A model generated the notes under the pieces. It worked only from the letters and a program-made list of their open reading frames with translations, was not told the DNA's origin and searched no databases. 6,000 nucleotides of DNA, from positions 1-6,000 of the forward strand of contig JAOUGG010000181.1 in NCBI GenBank assembly GCA_029857855.1, given 5' to 3'. Positions 5,694 through 6,000 of this stretch are shown piece after piece. The number at the start of each line of letters is the position of its first letter. Positions within the stretch are counted from its first letter, which is position 1. This stretch comes from Acidimicrobiia bacterium. GTDB lineage: Bacteria; Actinomycetota; Acidimicrobiia; Acidimicrobiales; SZUA-35. The translations under genes were made by a program, and so were the position numbers.

Positions 5694-6000
5694 GTGGTTT
5701 CCTCTCCGATGCCCGAAAGGGCGACTACCGCCGCGTAGGCGGAACGGGCGGCTACCTGCTCAGCCCGCTTCTTTGACGTTCCGGCCCCTCGACCGCGGGG
5801 GACGCCGTCGATGATGGTGACCGCTGTGAATCGCTTGTCGTGATCCGGGCCGGAGCCGGAGATCTCGTAGACCGGCGTACCGAGCGAAAGTCGAGCGGTG
5901 AGTTCCTGCAACTGGGTCTTGTAGTCGCGGCCGCCCGGCTGCTCCGCCGCCTCCAGAATCGCGTCGTGGGTGAGAGCCAGGATGACTCGTTCGGCCGCAT
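5690..6000 (-). CDS. rnc: Ribonuclease III, C-terminal part (5' end outside the window)
   Basis: The frame is open to the window edge; about 102 residues are visible and the catalytic endonuclease domain lies beyond. RNase III cuts double-stranded RNA in rRNA and mRNA processing. The visible part is the double-stranded-RNA-binding domain: GGRDYKTQLQELTARL begins its first helix, the beta-strands contain DKRFTAVTIIDG, and GAGTSKKRAEQVAARSAYAA is the basic loop plus final helix that grips the RNA (family KKxAEQxAA). Nothing unusual is seen in it. Its TGA overlaps the GTG of the Fpg-like gene by 4 nt, so the two are co-transcribed and probably translationally coupled, as in the rnc-mutM order common in Actinomycetota. 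Confidence 0.93.
   Translation of the reverse strand, partial: AAERVILALTHDAILEAAEQPGGRDYKTQLQELTARLSLGTPVYEISGSGPDHDKRFTAVTIIDGVPRGRGAGTSKKRAEQVAARSAYAAVVALSGIGEETT

Noticed and set aside
4755..5738. Plus-strand open frame of 327 residues antisense to the Fpg-like gene
   Set aside because: It lies almost wholly opposite a protein with clear Fpg-family similarity, shows no recognisable domain, and is explained by GC-rich third positions keeping the opposite strand open.
1..6000. tRNA or rRNA genes, CRISPR arrays, insertion sequences
   Set aside because: I looked for cloverleaf-like patterns, regularly spaced repeats, transposase motifs and terminal inverted repeats and saw none.

Overview
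The window is GC-rich (about two thirds G+C by eye), densely coded, and uses GTG starts and short overlaps. Its proteins look actinobacterial. The partial RNase III gene followed by an Fpg-family gene is a gene order known from Actinomycetota, and the Fpg N-terminus (LPEIETLRRDLER) looks to me like the class Acidimicrobiia. The class is inferred from recalled sequence style, not from a search.

There are two converging blocks. Plus strand, 1-4707: (1) the 3' part of a pyruvate,phosphate dikinase (PPDK) homologue, with an intact ATP-site tail and phospho-histidine domain but a PEP/pyruvate barrel that has lost most catalytic residues; (2) overlapping it by 8 nt, a 97-residue single-domain BMC-H bacterial microcompartment shell protein; (3) a large regulator with GAF modules, a CdaR/GGDEF-like domain and a PucR-type C-terminal helix-turn-helix; (4) a Rid/YjgF/YER057c-family protein with its own likely promoter. 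Minus strand, 6000-4854: (5) the end of RNase III (rnc, dsRNA-binding domain) and, sharing GTGA with it, (6) an Fpg/Nei-fold protein lacking the N-terminal catalytic proline, the beta-hairpin lysine and three of four zinc-finger cysteines. A long hairpin lies between the blocks at 4797-4839.

The plus-strand block looks like the distal end of a microcompartment locus: a divergent phosphotransfer enzyme coupled to a shell protein, a sensor-regulator, and an enamine/imine deaminase that could clear a reactive intermediate. Shell pentamers, BMC-T proteins and signature aldehyde enzymes are not in the window, so the compartment's substrate cannot be named. Inverted repeats with a shared CGGTCCG core sit around the start of the regulator gene, and a half-site lies upstream of the Rid gene; these may be operators. 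The minus-strand pair is housekeeping in position, but the Fpg homologue looks like a pseudoenzyme.
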